Assembly (NCBI GenBank): GCA_036417435.1
Contig: JAZAQT010000031.1
Location: 248,001 to 312,000, forward strand
Direction: 5' to 3'
DNA: 64,000 bases
From: Inia geoffrensis
Taxonomy: Eukaryota > Chordata > Mammalia > Artiodactyla > Iniidae
In this document: positions 38,106 through 51,970 of the stretch, piece by piece
How positions within the stretch are numbered: position 1 is the stretch's first letter
How the letters are laid out: each line of letters starts with the position of its first letter
The notes under the pieces: generated by a model
What the model was told of the DNA's origin: nothing
Seen by the model: the letters and a program-made list of their open reading frames with translations, nothing else
Database searches by the model: none
Translations under genes and position numbers: made by a program

Positions 38106-39836
38106 TTCAATGAAAAAGACACAGCCACACAAAAGTTTGGGGCTGCTCTGTGTACGGGATCCTTGACTATGGTACAACTTTAATAGCCCAGAAAGAGAAA
38201 AATGCATATAGAAGTTGTGGTACATCCCTACAATGGAATATCACTCAACAATGAAATCAATGGCAACAGACCAGTAGCAGCATAATGAGAGGATTTAGTT
38301 ATGATGATTCTAAGTGAAATAAGTCGCACAGAAAAAGAAACATCATAAGATATCACTAATACCGGGAAGGTAAACACGGCTACGTGTGAACTGCACTACA
38401 AAACACAACAGTCTCACATTTACAAAAGAAACTTAGGCTTGCTTAAGGGGAAAGGAGAGTGGGGAGGCTGCATAAAACCAGAGGTTGCCATTAGGACAGA
38501 TACCATTCCATAAGCCAAATATATATTAGACAAGACCTACTCCTTGCTCAACCAAATGGACTCAACACCCCGTATTCAAAACATAGGAATATACCTGACT
38601 ATGAAGAATATTACAACCCATACATTTATAGGTCTCCATAAGAAAATCATTTGTGTACAGCAGGATACACACAGCAGTGTCAATAAGCTAAATCCCCTTA
38701 TAAAAATAAATTTGAAAAAGAAAACACAAGGGCTGTCAAATAGAGAGAAATTCTTAAATAAGTCCTTCAGGGCTTGTGAGGAATCTTGGATTCACCACCT
38801 CTACCTCCACAGCTGGGGAGAGATAAGGCTGGACACTTGGGGCTGATACTATTGGTGAGGGAATGCAGACCCTTTGAGGCAATGGTGCATGGTTCCCATT
38901 GCACGGGTCCCAAATCTCCACGTTTCAGGGATTTATCCTTCAGCTAAAATATGCATGGAAAACCCAGAATATGGTCCACGAAGTGATCAGGCAAAATTTT
39001 AAAACTCATCGCCATTTTCGCCCCCTGCTACTCGAGTTCGCCGTTCCAGATGCGATATTAACGTTCTCCCCACTTGGAGAGTCAGTGCCTTTGACCTTTG
39101 TTTGGCACAGTTTGCAATTTCTGTGGAAGATGAACAGGAATAAGGAGAACGAATGAGCGGCTAACTCGATGTGTTTGGACGGGCACATTGAACTCTGATT
39201 TCCCTACAGGAAGAAGAATTCACCAAAGGCTCGGCGTGCCATGCTGGAACGAGATTAGGGCCTGAAGCAATTCTTCTGGTTTGCGGTCAGCTCACAAGAA
39301 AGCGAGTTGAGAAAAGGAGATTTTTGGCACTGTAACTCACAATCCTGCAGAGTTCCAAATGACCCCTATCATCCAAAAATTTATTGAAGGAAGGCTGTGA
39401 AGAGGACTTGAACGCGACGCAGAATTGCAGAAAACAGATATCAGGGGGTAGATAAGAATTGCTCTGAAAGAGTAGGAAAAGAGGCAGCAGTTCGACAGTG
39501 ATGCACTTGGCCAAAAAGGGCGTATGCGTTTTTTCCTGAATATATTCAGGAAAAAACGCATACGCCCTTTTTGGCCAACCAAGCAAGCCTGCAATGGAAA
39601 TCCGCACTACAAGGAAGTCTCACTTCCCACCGATCCAAAGGGCCGTCCGAAAAAAGTGCAAAATCCAGAGAGGCAGGACAGGCCATGGAGACCCGGCAGC
39701 CTTGTTATGCTGATGGGCGGGATGTAAATTGCCAACAGCCACTCTGGAGAAGTGGATAGTGTTCTCTGGAACAAAGAAAAAAACAAGCTAGAGAGCCTAG
39801 GGCACTTCCACTTATGGTGCTATAGATTCGGAAAAT
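38106..39836 (+). repeat. Satellite unit 23 (dimer form b)
   Basis: 1731 bp; palindrome 39507-39578. It has the 2-bp deletion and form b markers. Its 3' end carries aaagtgcaaaatcc and ggatagtgttctctgg, shared with units 25 and 28. Confidence 0.95.
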
Positions 39837-41570
39837 TTCAATGAAAAAGACACAGCCACACCAAAGTTTGGGGCTGCTCTGTGTACGGGATCCTTGACTA
39901 TGGTACAACTTTAATAGCCCAGAAAGAGAAAAATGCATATAGAAGTTGTGGTACATCCCTACAATGGAATATCACTCAACAATGAAATCAATGGCAACAG
40001 ACCAGTAGCAGCATAATGAGAGGATTTAGTTATGATGATTCTAAGTGAAATAAGTCGCACAGAAAAAGAAACATCATAAGATATCACTAATACCGGGAAG
40101 GTAAACACGGCTACGTGTGAACTGCATTACAAAACACAACAGAGTCTCACATTTACAAAAGAAACTTAGGCTTGCTTAAGGGGAAAGGAGAGTGGGGAGG
40201 CTGCATAACACCAGAGGTGGCCATTAGGACAGATACCATTCCATAAGCCAAATATATATTAGACAAGACCCACTCCTTGCTCAACCAAATGGACTCAACA
40301 CCCCGTATTCAAAACCTAGGAATATACCTGACTATGAAGAATATTAAAACCCATACATTTATAGGTCTCCATAAGAAAATCATTTGTGTACAGCAGGATA
40401 CACACAGCAGTGTCAATAAGCTAAATCCCCTTATAAAAATAAATTTGAAAAAGAAAACACAAGGGCTGTCAAATAGAGAGAAATTCTTAAATAAGTCCTT
40501 CAGGGCTTGTGAGGAAACTTGGATTTACCACCTCTACATCCACAGCTGGGGAGAGATAAGTCTGGACACTTGGGGCTGATACTATTGGTGAGGGAATGCA
40601 GACCCTTTGAGGCAATGGTGCATGGTTCCCATTGCACGGGTCCCAAATCTCCACGTTTCAGGGATTTATCCTTCAGCTAAAATATGCATGGAAAACACAG
40701 AATATGGTCCACGAAGTGATCAGGCAAAATTTTAAAACTCATCGCCATTTTCGCCCCCTGCTACTCGAGTTCGCCGTTCCAGATGCGATATTAACATTCT
40801 CCCCACTTGGAGAGTCGGTGCCTTTGACCTCTTGTTTGGCACAGTTTGCAATTTCTGTGGAAGATGAACAGGAATAAGGAGAACGAATGAGCGGCTAACT
40901 CGATGTGTTTGGACGGGCACATTGAACTCTGATTTCCCTACAGGAAGAAGAATTCACCAAAGGCTCGGCGTGCCATGCCGGAACGAGATTAGGGCCTGAA
41001 GCAATTCTTCGGGTTTGCGGTCAGCTCACAAGAAAGCGAGTTGAGAAAAGGAGATTTTTGGCACTGTAACTCACAATCCTGCAGAGTTCCAAATGACCCC
41101 TATCATCCAAAAATTTATTGAAGGAAGGCTGTGAAGAGGACTTGAACGCGACGCAGAATTGCAGAAAACAGATATCAGGGGGTAGATAAGAATTGCTCTG
41201 AAAGAGTAGGAAAAGGGGCAACAGTTCGACAGTGATGCCCTTGGCCAAAAAGGGCGTATGCGTTTTTTCCTGAATATATTCAGGAAAAAACGCATACGCC
41301 CTTTTTGGCCAACCAAGCAAGCCTGCAATGGAAATCTGCACTACAAGGAAGTCTCACTTCCCACCGATCCAAAGGGCCGTCCGAAAAAAGTGTAAAATCC
41401 AGAGAGGCAGGACAGGCCATGGAGAACCGGCAGCCTTGTTATGCTGATGGGCGGAATGTAAATTGCCAACAGCCACTCTGGAGAAGTGGATGGTGTTTCC
41501 TGGAACAAAGAAAAAACCAAGCTAGAGAGCCGAGGGCACTTCCACTTATGGTGCTATAGATTCGGAAAAT
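39837..41570 (+). repeat. Satellite unit 24 (twin of unit 26)
   Basis: 1734 bp; palindrome 41241-41312. Shared only with unit 26: gaggaaacttgg, gataagtctgg, gtaggaaaagggg, ggcggaatg and gccgagggc. Confidence 0.95.
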
Positions 41571-43303
41571 TTCAATGAAAAAGACACAGCCACACCAAAG
41601 TTTGGGGCTGCTCTGTGTACGGGATCCTTGACTATGGTACAACTTTAATAGCCCAGAAAGAGAAAAATGCATATAGAAGTTGTGGTACATCCCTACAATG
41701 GAATATCACTCAACAATGAAATCAATGGCAACAGACCAGTAGCAGCATAATGAGAGGATTTAGTTATGATGATTCTAAGTGAAATAAGTCGCACAGAAAA
41801 ATAAACATCATAAGATATCACTAATACCGGGAAGGTAAACACGGCTACGTGTGAACTGCATTACAAAACACAACAGAGTCTCACATTTACAAAAGAAACT
41901 TAGGCTTGCTTAAGGGGAAAGGAGAGTGGGGAGGCTGCATAAAACCAGAGGTTGCCATTAGGACAGATACCATTCCATAAGCCAAATATATATTAGACAA
42001 GACCTACTCCTTGCTCAACCAAATGGACTCAACACCCCGTATTCAAAACCTAGGAATATACCTGACTATGAAGAATATTAAAACCCATACATTTATAGGT
42101 CTCCATAAGAAAATCATCTGTGTACAGCAGGATACACACAGCAGTGTCAATAAGCTAAATCCCCTTATAAAAATAAATTTGAAAAAGAAAACACAAGGGC
42201 TGTCAAATAGAGAGAAATTCTTAAATAAGTCCTTCAGGGCTTGTGAGGAATCTTGGATTTACCACCTCTACCTCCACAGCTGGGGAGAGATAAGGCTGGA
42301 CACTTGGGGCTGATACTATTGGTGAGGGAATGCAGACCCTTTGAGGCAATGGTGCATGGTTCCCATTGCACGGGTCCCAAATCTCCACGTTTCAGGGATT
42401 TATCCTTCAGCTAAAATATGCATGGAAAACCCAGAATATGGTCCACGAAGTGATCAGGCAAAATTTTAAAACTCATCGCCATTTTCGCCCCCTGCTACTC
42501 GAGTTCGCCGTTCCAGATGCGATATTAACGTTCTCCCCACTTGGAGAGTCAGTGCCTTTGACCTTTGTTTGGCACAGTTTGCAATTTCTGTGGAAGATGA
42601 ACAGGAATAAGGAGAACGAATGAGCGGCTAACTCGATGTGTTTGGACGGGCACATTGAACTCTGATTTCCCTACAGGAAGAAGAATTCACCAAAGGCTCG
42701 GCGTGCCATGCTGGAACGAGATTAGGGCCTGAAGCAATTCTTCGGGTTTGCGGTCAGCTCACAAGAAAGCGAGTTGAGAAAAGGAGATTTTTGGCACTGT
42801 AACTCACAATCCTGCAGAGTTCCAAATGACCCCTATCATCCAAAAATTTATTGAAGGAAGGCTGTGAAGAGGACTTGAACGCGACGCAGAATTGCAGAAA
42901 ACAGATATCAGGGGGTAGATAAGAATTGCTCTGAAAGAGTAGGAAAAGAGGCAGCAGTTCGACAGTGATGCACTTGGCCAAAAAGGGCGTATGCGTTTTT
43001 TCCTGAATATATTCAGGAAAAAACGCATACGCCCTTTTTGGCCAACCAAGCAAGCCTGCAATGGAAATCCGCACTACAAGGAAGTCTCACTTCCCACCGA
43101 TCCAAAGGGCCGTCCGAAAAAAGTGCAAAATCCAGAGAGGCAGGACAGGCCATGGAGACCCGGCAGCCTTGTTATGCTGATGGGCGGGATGTAAATTGCC
43201 AACAGCCACTCTGGAGAAGTGGATAGTGTTCTCTGGAACAAAGAAAAAAACAAGCTAGAGAGCCTAGGGCACTTCCACTTATGGTGCTATAGATTCGGAA
43301 AAT
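41571..43303 (+). repeat. Satellite unit 25
   Basis: 1733 bp; palindrome 42974-43045. Its 5' end has aaaaataaacatc, as in unit 27. It has gacctttgtttgg near 42563, and its 3' end matches units 23 and 28 (gtgcaaaatcc, gtgttctctgg). Confidence 0.95.
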
Positions 43304-45037
43304 TTCAATGAAAAAGACACAGCCACACCAAAGTTTGGGGCTGCTCTGTGTACGGGATCCTTGACTATGGTACAACTTTAATAGCCCAGAAAGAGAAAAA
43401 TGCATATAGAAGTTGTGGTACATCCCTACAATGGAATATCACTCAACAATGAAATCAATGGCAACAGACCAGTAGCAGCATAATGAGAGGATTTAGTTAT
43501 GATGATTCTAAGTGAAATAAGTCGCACAGAAAAAGAAACATCATAAGATATCACTAATACCGGGAAGGTAAACACGGCTACGTGTGAACTGCATTACAAA
43601 ACACAACAGAGTCTCACATTTACAAAAGAAACTTAGGCTTGCTTAAGGGGAAAGGAGAGTGGGGAGGCTGCATAACACCAGAGGTTGCCATTAGGACAGA
43701 TACCATTCCATAAGCCAAATATATATTAGACAAGACCTACTCCTTGCTCAACCAAATGGACTCAACACCCCGTATTCAAAACCTAGGAATATACCTGACT
43801 ATGAAGAATATTAAAACCCATACATTTATAGGTCTCCATAAGAAAATCATTTGTGTACAGCAGGATACACACAGCAGTGTCAATAAGCTAAATCCCCTTA
43901 TAAAAATAAATTTGAAAAAGAAAACACAAGGGCTGTCAAATAGAGAGAAATTCTTAAATAAGTCCTTCAGGGCTTGTGAGGAAACTTGGATTTACCACCT
44001 CTACATCCACAGCTGGGGAGAGATAAGTCTGGACACTTGGGGCTGATACTATTGGTGAGGGAATGCAGACCCTTTGAGGCAATGGTGCATGGTTCCCATT
44101 GCACGGGTCCCAAATCTCCACGTTTCAGGGATTTATCCTTCAGCTAAAATATGCATGGAAAACACAGAATATGGTCCACGAAGTGATCAGGCAAAATTTT
44201 AAAACTCATCGCCATTTTCGCCCCCTGGTACTCGAGTTCGCCGTTCCAGATGCGATATTAACATTCTCCCCACTTGGAGAGTCGGTGCCTTTGACCTCTT
44301 GTTTGGCACAGTTTGCAATTTCTGTGGAAGATGAACAGGAATAAGGAGAACGAATGAGCGGCTAACTCGATGTGTTTGGACGGGCACATTGAACTCTGAT
44401 TTCCCTACAGGAAGAAGAATTCACCAAAGGCTCGGCGTGCCATGCCGGAACGAGATTAGGGCCTGAAGCAATTCTTCGGGTTTGCGGTCAGCTCACAAGA
44501 AAGCGAGTTGAGAAAAGGAGATTTTTGGCACTGTAACTCACAATCCTGCAGAGTTCCAAATGACCCCTATCATCCAAAAATTTATTGAAGGAAGGCTGTG
44601 AAGAGGACTTGAACGCGACGCAGAATTGCAGAAAACAGATATCAGGGGGTAGATAAGAATTGCTCTGAAAGAGTAGGAAAAGGGGCAGCAGTTCGACAGT
44701 GATGCCCTTGGCCAAAAAGGGCGTATGCGTTTTTTCCTGAATATATTCAGGAAAAAACGCATACGCCCTTTTTGGCCAACCAAGCAAGCCTGCAATGGAA
44801 ATCTGCACTACAAGGAAGTCTCACTTCCCACCGATCCAAAGGGCCGTCCGAAAAAAGTGTAAAATCCAGAGAGGCAGGACAGGCCATGGAGAACCGGCAG
44901 CCTTGTTATGCTGATGGGCGGAATGTAAATTGCCAACAGCCACTCTGGAGAAGTGGATGGTGTTTCCTGGAACAAAGAAAAAACCAAGCTAGAGAGCCGA
45001 GGGCACTTCCACTTATGGTGCTATAGATTCGGAAAAT
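43304..45037 (+). repeat. Satellite unit 26 (twin of unit 24)
   Basis: 1734 bp; palindrome 44708-44779. Near-copy of unit 24; differences I saw are ctggtactcgag for ctgctactcgag, ggggcagcag for ggggcaacag, and agaggttgcc for agaggtggcc. Confidence 0.95.
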
Positions 45038-46771
45038 TTCAATGAAAAAGACACAGCCACACCAAAGTTTGGGGCTGCTCTGTGTACGGGATCCTTGACT
45101 ATGGTACAACTTTAATAGCCCAGAAAGAGAAAAATGCATATAGAAGTTGTGGTACATCCCTACAATGGAATATCACTCAACAATGAAATCAATGGCAACA
45201 GACCAGTAGCAGCATAATGAGAGGATTTAGTTATGATGATTCTAAGTGAAATAAGTCGCACAGAAAAATAAACATCATAAGATATCACTAATACCGGGAA
45301 GGTAAACACGGCTACGTGTGAACTGCATTACAAAACACAACAGAGTCTCACATTTACAAAAGAAACTTAGGCTTGCTTAAGGGGAAAGGAGAGTGGGGAG
45401 GCTGCATAAAACCAGAGGTTGCCATTAGGACAGATACCATTCCATAAGCCAAATATATATTAGACAAGACCTACTCCTTGCTCAACCAAATGGACTCAAC
45501 ACCCCGTATTCAAAACCTAGGAATATACCTGACTATGAAGAATATTAAAACCCATACATTTATAGGTCTCCATAAGAAAATCATCTGTGTACAGCAGGAT
45601 ACACACAGCAGTGTCAATAAGCTAAATCCCCTTATAAAAATAAATTTGAAAAAGAAAACACAAGGGCTGTCAAATAGAGAGAAATTCTTAAATAAGTCCT
45701 TCAGGGCTTGTGAGGAATCTTGGATTTACCACCTCTACATCCACAGCTGGGGAGAGATAAGGCTGGACACTTGGGGCTGATACTATTGGTGAGGGAATGC
45801 AGACCCTTTGAGGCAATGGTGCATGGTTCCCATTGCACGGGTCCCAAATCTCCACGTTTCAGGGATTTATCCTTCAGCTCAAATATGCATGGAAAACACA
45901 GAATATGGTCCACGAAGTGATCAGGCAAAATTTTAAAACTCATCGCCATTTTCGCCCCCTGCTACTCGAGTTCGCCGTTCCAGATGCGATATTAACATTC
46001 TCCCCACTTGGAGAGTCAGTGCCTTTGACCTCTTGTTTGGCACAGTTTGCAATTTCTGTGGAAGATGAACAGGAATAAGGAGAACGAATGAGCGGCTAAC
46101 TCGATGTGTTTGGACGGGCACATTGAACTCTGATTTCCCTACAGGAAGAAGAATTCACCAAAGGCTCGGCGTGCCATGCTGGAACGAGATTAGGGCCTGA
46201 AGCAATTCTTTGGGTTTGCGGTCAGCTCACAAGAAAGCGAGTTGAGAAAAGGAGATTTTTGGCACTGTAACTCACAATCCTGCAGAGTTCCAAATGACCC
46301 CTATCATCCAAAAATTTATTGAAGGAAGGCTGTGAAGAGGACTTGAACGCGACGCAGAATTGCAGAAAACAGATATCAGGGGGTAGATAAGAATTGCTCT
46401 GAAAGAGTAGGAAAAGAGGCAGCAGTTCGACAGTGATGCACTTGGCCAAAAGGGGCGTATGCGTTTTTTCCTGAATATATTCAGGAAAAAACGCATACGC
46501 CCCTTTTGGCCCACCAAGCAAGCCTGCAATGGAAATCCGCACTACAAGGAAGTCTCACTTCCCACCGATCCAAAGGGCCGTCCGAAAAAAGTGTAAAATC
46601 CAGAGAGGCAGGACAGGCCATGGAGACCCGGCAGCCTTGTTATGCTGATGGGCGGGATGTAAATTGCCAAAAGCCACTCTGGAGAAGTGGATGGTGTTTC
46701 CTGGAACAAAGAAAAAACCAAGCTAGAGAGCCTAGGGCACTTCCACTTATGGTGCTATAGATTCGGAAAAT
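45038..46771 (+). repeat. Satellite unit 27 (related to units 25 and 18)
   Basis: 1734 bp; palindrome 46442-46513 with paired changes in both arms. Its 5' end matches unit 25 (aaaaataaacatc); its 3' end matches unit 18 (ttgccaaaagcc). A recombinant of two lineages is the simplest reading. Confidence 0.95.
46442..46513. repeat. Palindrome with matched changes in both arms, unit 27
   Basis: Position 46452 is G (usual A) and its partner 46503 is C (usual T), so the pair is restored as G-C. The left-arm change is the one seen alone in unit 18. The outer flank also differs (ggccca for ggccaa), so the perfect core is 68 bp at 46444-46511. Confidence 0.95.
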
Positions 46772-48502
46772 TTCAATGAAAAAGACACAGCCACACAAAA
46801 GTTTGGGGCTGCTCTGTGTACGGGATCCTTGACTATGGTACAACTTTAATAGCCCAGAAAGAGAAAAATGCATATAGAAGTTGTGGTACATCCCTACAAT
46901 GGAATATCACTCAACAATGAAATCAATGGCAACAGACCAGTAGCAGCATAATGAGAGGAGTTAGTTATGATGATTCTAAGTGAAATAAGTCGCACAGAAA
47001 AAGAAACATCATAAGATATCACTAATACCGGGAAGGTAAACACGGCTACGTGTGAACTGCACTACAAAACACAACAGTCTCACATTTACAAAAGAAACTT
47101 AGGCTTGCTTAAGGGGAAAGGAGAGTGGGGAGGCTGCATAAAACCAGAGGTTGCCATTAGGACAGATACCATTCCATAAGCCAAATATATATTAGACAAG
47201 ACCTACTCCTTGCTCAACCAAATGGACTCAACACCCTGTATTCAAAACATAGGAATATACCTGACTATGAAGAATATTACAACCCATACATTTATAGGTC
47301 TCCATAAGAAAATCATTTGTGTACAGCAGGATACACACAGCAGTGTCAATAAGCTAAATCCCCTTATAAAAATAAATTTGAAAAAGAAAACACAAGGGCT
47401 GTCAAATAGAGAGAAATTCTTAAATAAGTCCTTCAGGGCTTGTGAGGAATCTTGGATTTACCACCTCTACCTCCACAGCTGGGGAGAGATAAGGCTGGAC
47501 ACTTGGGGCTGATACTATTGGTGAGGGAATGCAGACCCTTTGAGGCAATGGTGCATGGTTCCCATTGCACGGGTCCCAAATCTCCACGTTTCAGGGATTT
47601 ATCCTTCAGCTAAAATATGCATGGAAAACCCAGAATATGGTCCACGAAGTGATCAGGCAAAATTTTAAAACTCATCGCCATTTTCGCCCCCTGCTACTCG
47701 AGTTCGCCGTTCCAGATGCGATATTAACGTTCTCCCCACTTGGAGAGTCAGTGCCTTTGACCTTTGTTTGGCACAGTTTGCAATTTCTGTGGAAGATGAA
47801 CAGGAATAAGGAGAACGAATGAGCGGCTAACTCGATGTGTTTGGACGGGCACATTGAACTCTGATTTCCCTACAGGAAGAAGAATTCACCAAAGGCTCGG
47901 CGTGCCATGCTGGAACGAGATTAGGGCCTGAAGCAATTCTTCGGGTTTGCGGTCAGCTCACAAGAAAGCGAGTTGAGAAAAGGAGATTTTTGGCACTGTA
48001 ACTCACAATCCTGCAGAGTTCCAAATGACCCCTATCATCCAAAAATTTATTGAAGGAAGGCTGTGAAGAGGACTTGAACGCGACGCAGAATTGCAGAAAA
48101 CAGATATCAGGGGGTAGATAAGAATTGCTCTGAAAGAGTAGGAAAAGAGGCAGCAGTTCGACAGTGATGCACTTGGCCAAAAAGGGCGTATGCGTTTTTT
48201 CCTGAATATATTCAGGAAAAAACGCATACGCCCTTTTTGGCCAACCAAGCAAGCCTGCAATGGAAATCCGCACTACAAGGAAGTCTCACTTCCCACCGAT
48301 CCAAAGGGCCGTCCGAAAAAAGTGCAAAATCCAGAGAGGCAGGACAGGCCATGGAGACCCGGCAGCCTTGTTATGCTGATGGGCGGGATGTAAATTGCCA
48401 ACAGCCACTCTGGAGAAGTGGATAGTGTTCTCTGGAACAAAGAAAAAAACAAGCTAGAGAGCCTAGGGCACTTCCACTTATGGTGCTATAGATTCGGAAA
48501 AT
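46772..48502 (+). repeat. Satellite unit 28 (dimer form b)
   Basis: 1731 bp; palindrome 48173-48244. It has the 2-bp deletion, aacatagg/attacaaccc, gacctttgtttgg and the gtgcaaaatcc/gtgttctctgg 3' end, making it closest to unit 23. Confidence 0.95.
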
Positions 48503-50236
48503 TTCAATGAAAAAGACACAGCCACACCAAAGTTTGGGGCAGCTCTGTGTACGGGATCCTTGACTATGGTACAACTTTAATAGCCCAGAAAGAGAAAAAT
48601 GCATATAGAAGTTGTGGTACATCCCTACAATGGAATATCACTCAACAATGAAATCAATGGCAACAGACCAGTAGCAGCATAATGAGAGGATTTAGTTATG
48701 ATGATTCTAAGTGAAATAAGTCGCACAGAAAAAGAAACATCATAAGATATCACTAATACCGGGAAGGTAAACACGGCTACGTGTGAACTGCATTACAAAA
48801 CACAACAGAGTCTCACATTTACAAAAGAAACTTAGGCTTGCTTAAGGGGAAAGGAGAGTGGGGAGGCTGCATAACACCAGAGGTTGCCATTAGGACAGAT
48901 ACCATTCCATAAGCCAAATATATATTAGACAAGACCTACTCTTTGCTCAACCAAATGGACTCAACACCCCGTATTCAAAACCTAGGAATATACCTGACTA
49001 TGAAGAATATTAAAACCCATACATTTATAGGTCTCCATAAGAAAATCATTTGTGTACAGCAGGATACACACAGCAGTGTCAATAAGCTAAATCCCCTTAT
49101 AAAAATAAATTTGAAAAAGAAAACACAAGGGCTGTCAAATAGAGAGAAATTCTTAAATAAGTCCTTCAGGGCTTGTGAGGAATCTTGGATTTACCACCTC
49201 TACATCCACAGCTGGGGAGAGATAAGGCTGGACACTTGGGGCTGATACTATTGGTGAGGGAATGCAGACCCTTTGAGGCAATCGTGCATGGTTCCCATTG
49301 CACGGGTCCCAAATCTCCACGTTTCAGGGATTTATCCTTCAGCTAAAATATGCATGGAAAACACAGAATATGGTCCACGAAGTGATCAGGCAAAATTTTA
49401 AAACTCATCGCCACTTTCGCCCCCTGCTACTCGAGTTCGCCGTTCCAGATGAGATATTAACATTCTCCCCACTTGGAGAGTTGGTGCCTTTGACCACTTG
49501 TTTGGCACAGTTTGCAATTTCTGTGGAAGATGAACAGGAATAAGGAGAACGAATGAGCGGCTAACTCGATGTGTTTGGACGGGCACATTGAACTCTGATT
49601 TCCCTACAGGAAGAAGAATTCACCAAAGGCTCGGCGTGCCATGCCGGAACGAGATTAGGGCCTGAAGCAATTCTTCGGGTTTGCGGTCAGCTCACAAGAA
49701 AGCGAGTTGAGAAAAGGAGATTTTTGGCACTGTAACTCACAATCCTGCAGAGTTCCAAATGACCCCTATCATCCAAAAATTTATTGAAGGAAGGCTGTGA
49801 AGAGGACTTGAACGCGACGCAGAATTGCAGAAAACAGATATCAGGGGGTAGATAAGAATTGCTCTGAAAGAGTAGGAAAAGAGGCAGCAGTTCGACAGTG
49901 ATGCACTTGGCCAAAAAGGGCGTATGCGTTTTTTCCTGAATATATTCAGGAAAAAACGCATACGCCCTTTTTGGCCAACCAAGCAAGCCTGCAATGGAAA
50001 TCCGCACTACAAGGAAGTCTCACTTCCCACCGATCCAAAGGGCCGTCCGAAAAAAGTGTAAAATCCAGAGAGGCAGGACAGGCCATGGAGACCCGGCAGC
50101 CTTGTTATGCTGATGGGCGGGATGTAAATTGCCAACAGCCACTCTGGAGAATTGGATGGTGTTTCCTGGAACAAAGAAAAAACCAAGCTAGAGAGCCTAG
50201 GGCACTTCCACTTATGGTGCTATAGATTCGGAAAAT
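48503..50236 (+). repeat. Satellite unit 29
   Basis: 1734 bp; palindrome 49907-49978. It is the first unit with cgccactttcgcc (near 49411), the marker of units 30, 33, 35 and 37. Private: gatgagatatt, gagttggtgcc and gaccacttg. Confidence 0.95.
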
Positions 50237-51970
50237 TTCAATGAAAAAGACACAGCCACACCAAAGTTTGGGGCTGCTCTGTGTACGGGATCCTTGACTA
50301 TGGTACAACTTTAATAGCCCAGAAAGAGAAAAATGCATATAGAAGTTGTGGTACATCCCTACAATGGAATATCACTCAACAATGAAATCAATGGCAACAG
50401 ACCAGTAGCAGCATAATGAGAGGATTTAGTTATGATGATTCTAAGTGAAATAAGTCGCACAGAAAAAGAAACATCATAAGATATCACTAATACCGGGAAG
50501 GTAAACACGGCTACGTGTGAACTGCATTACAAAACACAACAGAGTCTCACATTTACAAAAGAAACTTAGGCTTGCTTAAGGGGAAAGGAGAGTGGGGAGG
50601 CTGCATAAAACCAGAGGTTGCCATTAGGACAGATACCATTCCATAAGCCAAATATATATTAGACAAGACCTACTCCTTGCTCAACCAAATGGACTCAACA
50701 CCCCGTATTCAAAACCTAGGAATATACCTGACTATGAAGAATATTAAAACCCATACATTTATAGGTCTCCATAAGAAAATCCTTTGTGTACAGCAGGATA
50801 CACACAGCGGTGTCAATAAGCTAAATCCCCTTATAAAAATAAATTTGAAAAAGAAAACACAAGGGCTGTCAAATAGAGAGAAATTCTTAAATAAGTCCTT
50901 CAGGGCTTGTGAGGAATCTTGGATTTACCACCTCTACATCCACAGCTGGGGAGAGATAAGGCTGGACACTTGGGGCTGATACTATTGGTGAGGGAATGCA
51001 GACCCTTTGAGGCAATGGTGCATGGTTCCCATTGCACGGGTCCCAAATCTCCACGTTTCAGGGATTTATCCTTCAGCTAAAATATGCATGGAAAACACAG
51101 AATATGGTCCACGAAGTGATCAGGCAAAATTTTAAAACTCATCGCCACTTTCGCCCCCTGCTACTCGAGTTCGCCGTTCCAGATGCGATATTAACATTCT
51201 CCCCACTTGGAGAGTCGGTGCCTTTGACCTCTTGTTTGGCACAGTTTGCAATTTCTGTGGAAGATGAACAGGAATAAGGAGAACGAATGAGCGGCTAACT
51301 CGATGTGTTTGGACGGGCACATTGAACTCTGATTTCCCTACAGGAAGAAGAATTCACCAAAGGCTCGGCGTGCCATGCCGGAACGAGATTAGGGCCTGAA
51401 GCAATTCTTCGGGTTTGCGGTCAGCTCACAAGAAAGCGAGTTGAGAAAAGGAGATTTTTGGCACTGTAACTCACAATCCTGCAGAGTTCCAAATGACCCC
51501 TATCATCCAAAAATTTATTGAAGGAAGGCTGTGAAGAGGACTTGAACGCGACGCAGAATTGCAGAAAACAGATATCAGGGGATAGATAAGAATTGCTCTG
51601 AAAGAGTAGGAAAAGAGGCAGCAGTTCGACTGTGATGCACTTGGCCAAAAAGGGCGTATGCGTTTTTTCCTGAATATATTCAGGAAAAAACGCATACGCC
51701 CTTTTTGGCCAACCAAGCAAGCCTGCAATGGAAATCCGCACTACAAGGAAGTCTCACTTCCCACCGATCCAAAGGGCCGTCCGAAAAAAGTGTAAAATCC
51801 AGAGAGGCAGGACAGGCCATGGAGACCCGGCAGCCTTGTTATGCTGATGGGCGGGATGTAAATTGCCAACAGCCACTCTGGAGAAGTGGATGGTGTTTCC
51901 TGGAACAAAGAAAAAAACAAGCTAGAGAGCCTAGGGCACTTCCACTTATGGTGCTATAGATTCGGAAAAT
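50237..51970 (+). repeat. Satellite unit 30
   Basis: 1734 bp; palindrome 51641-51712. It has cgccactttcgcc; aggggatagataag near 51575, shared with unit 33; and aatcctttgtg near 50778, shared with unit 35. Confidence 0.95.

Noticed and set aside
39837..46771. Near-identical twins 24/26 as proof of very recent duplication in the animal
   Set aside because: The pattern is real in the sequence given, but assemblers can duplicate or collapse such units. Without reads I do not claim the copy number is biological.
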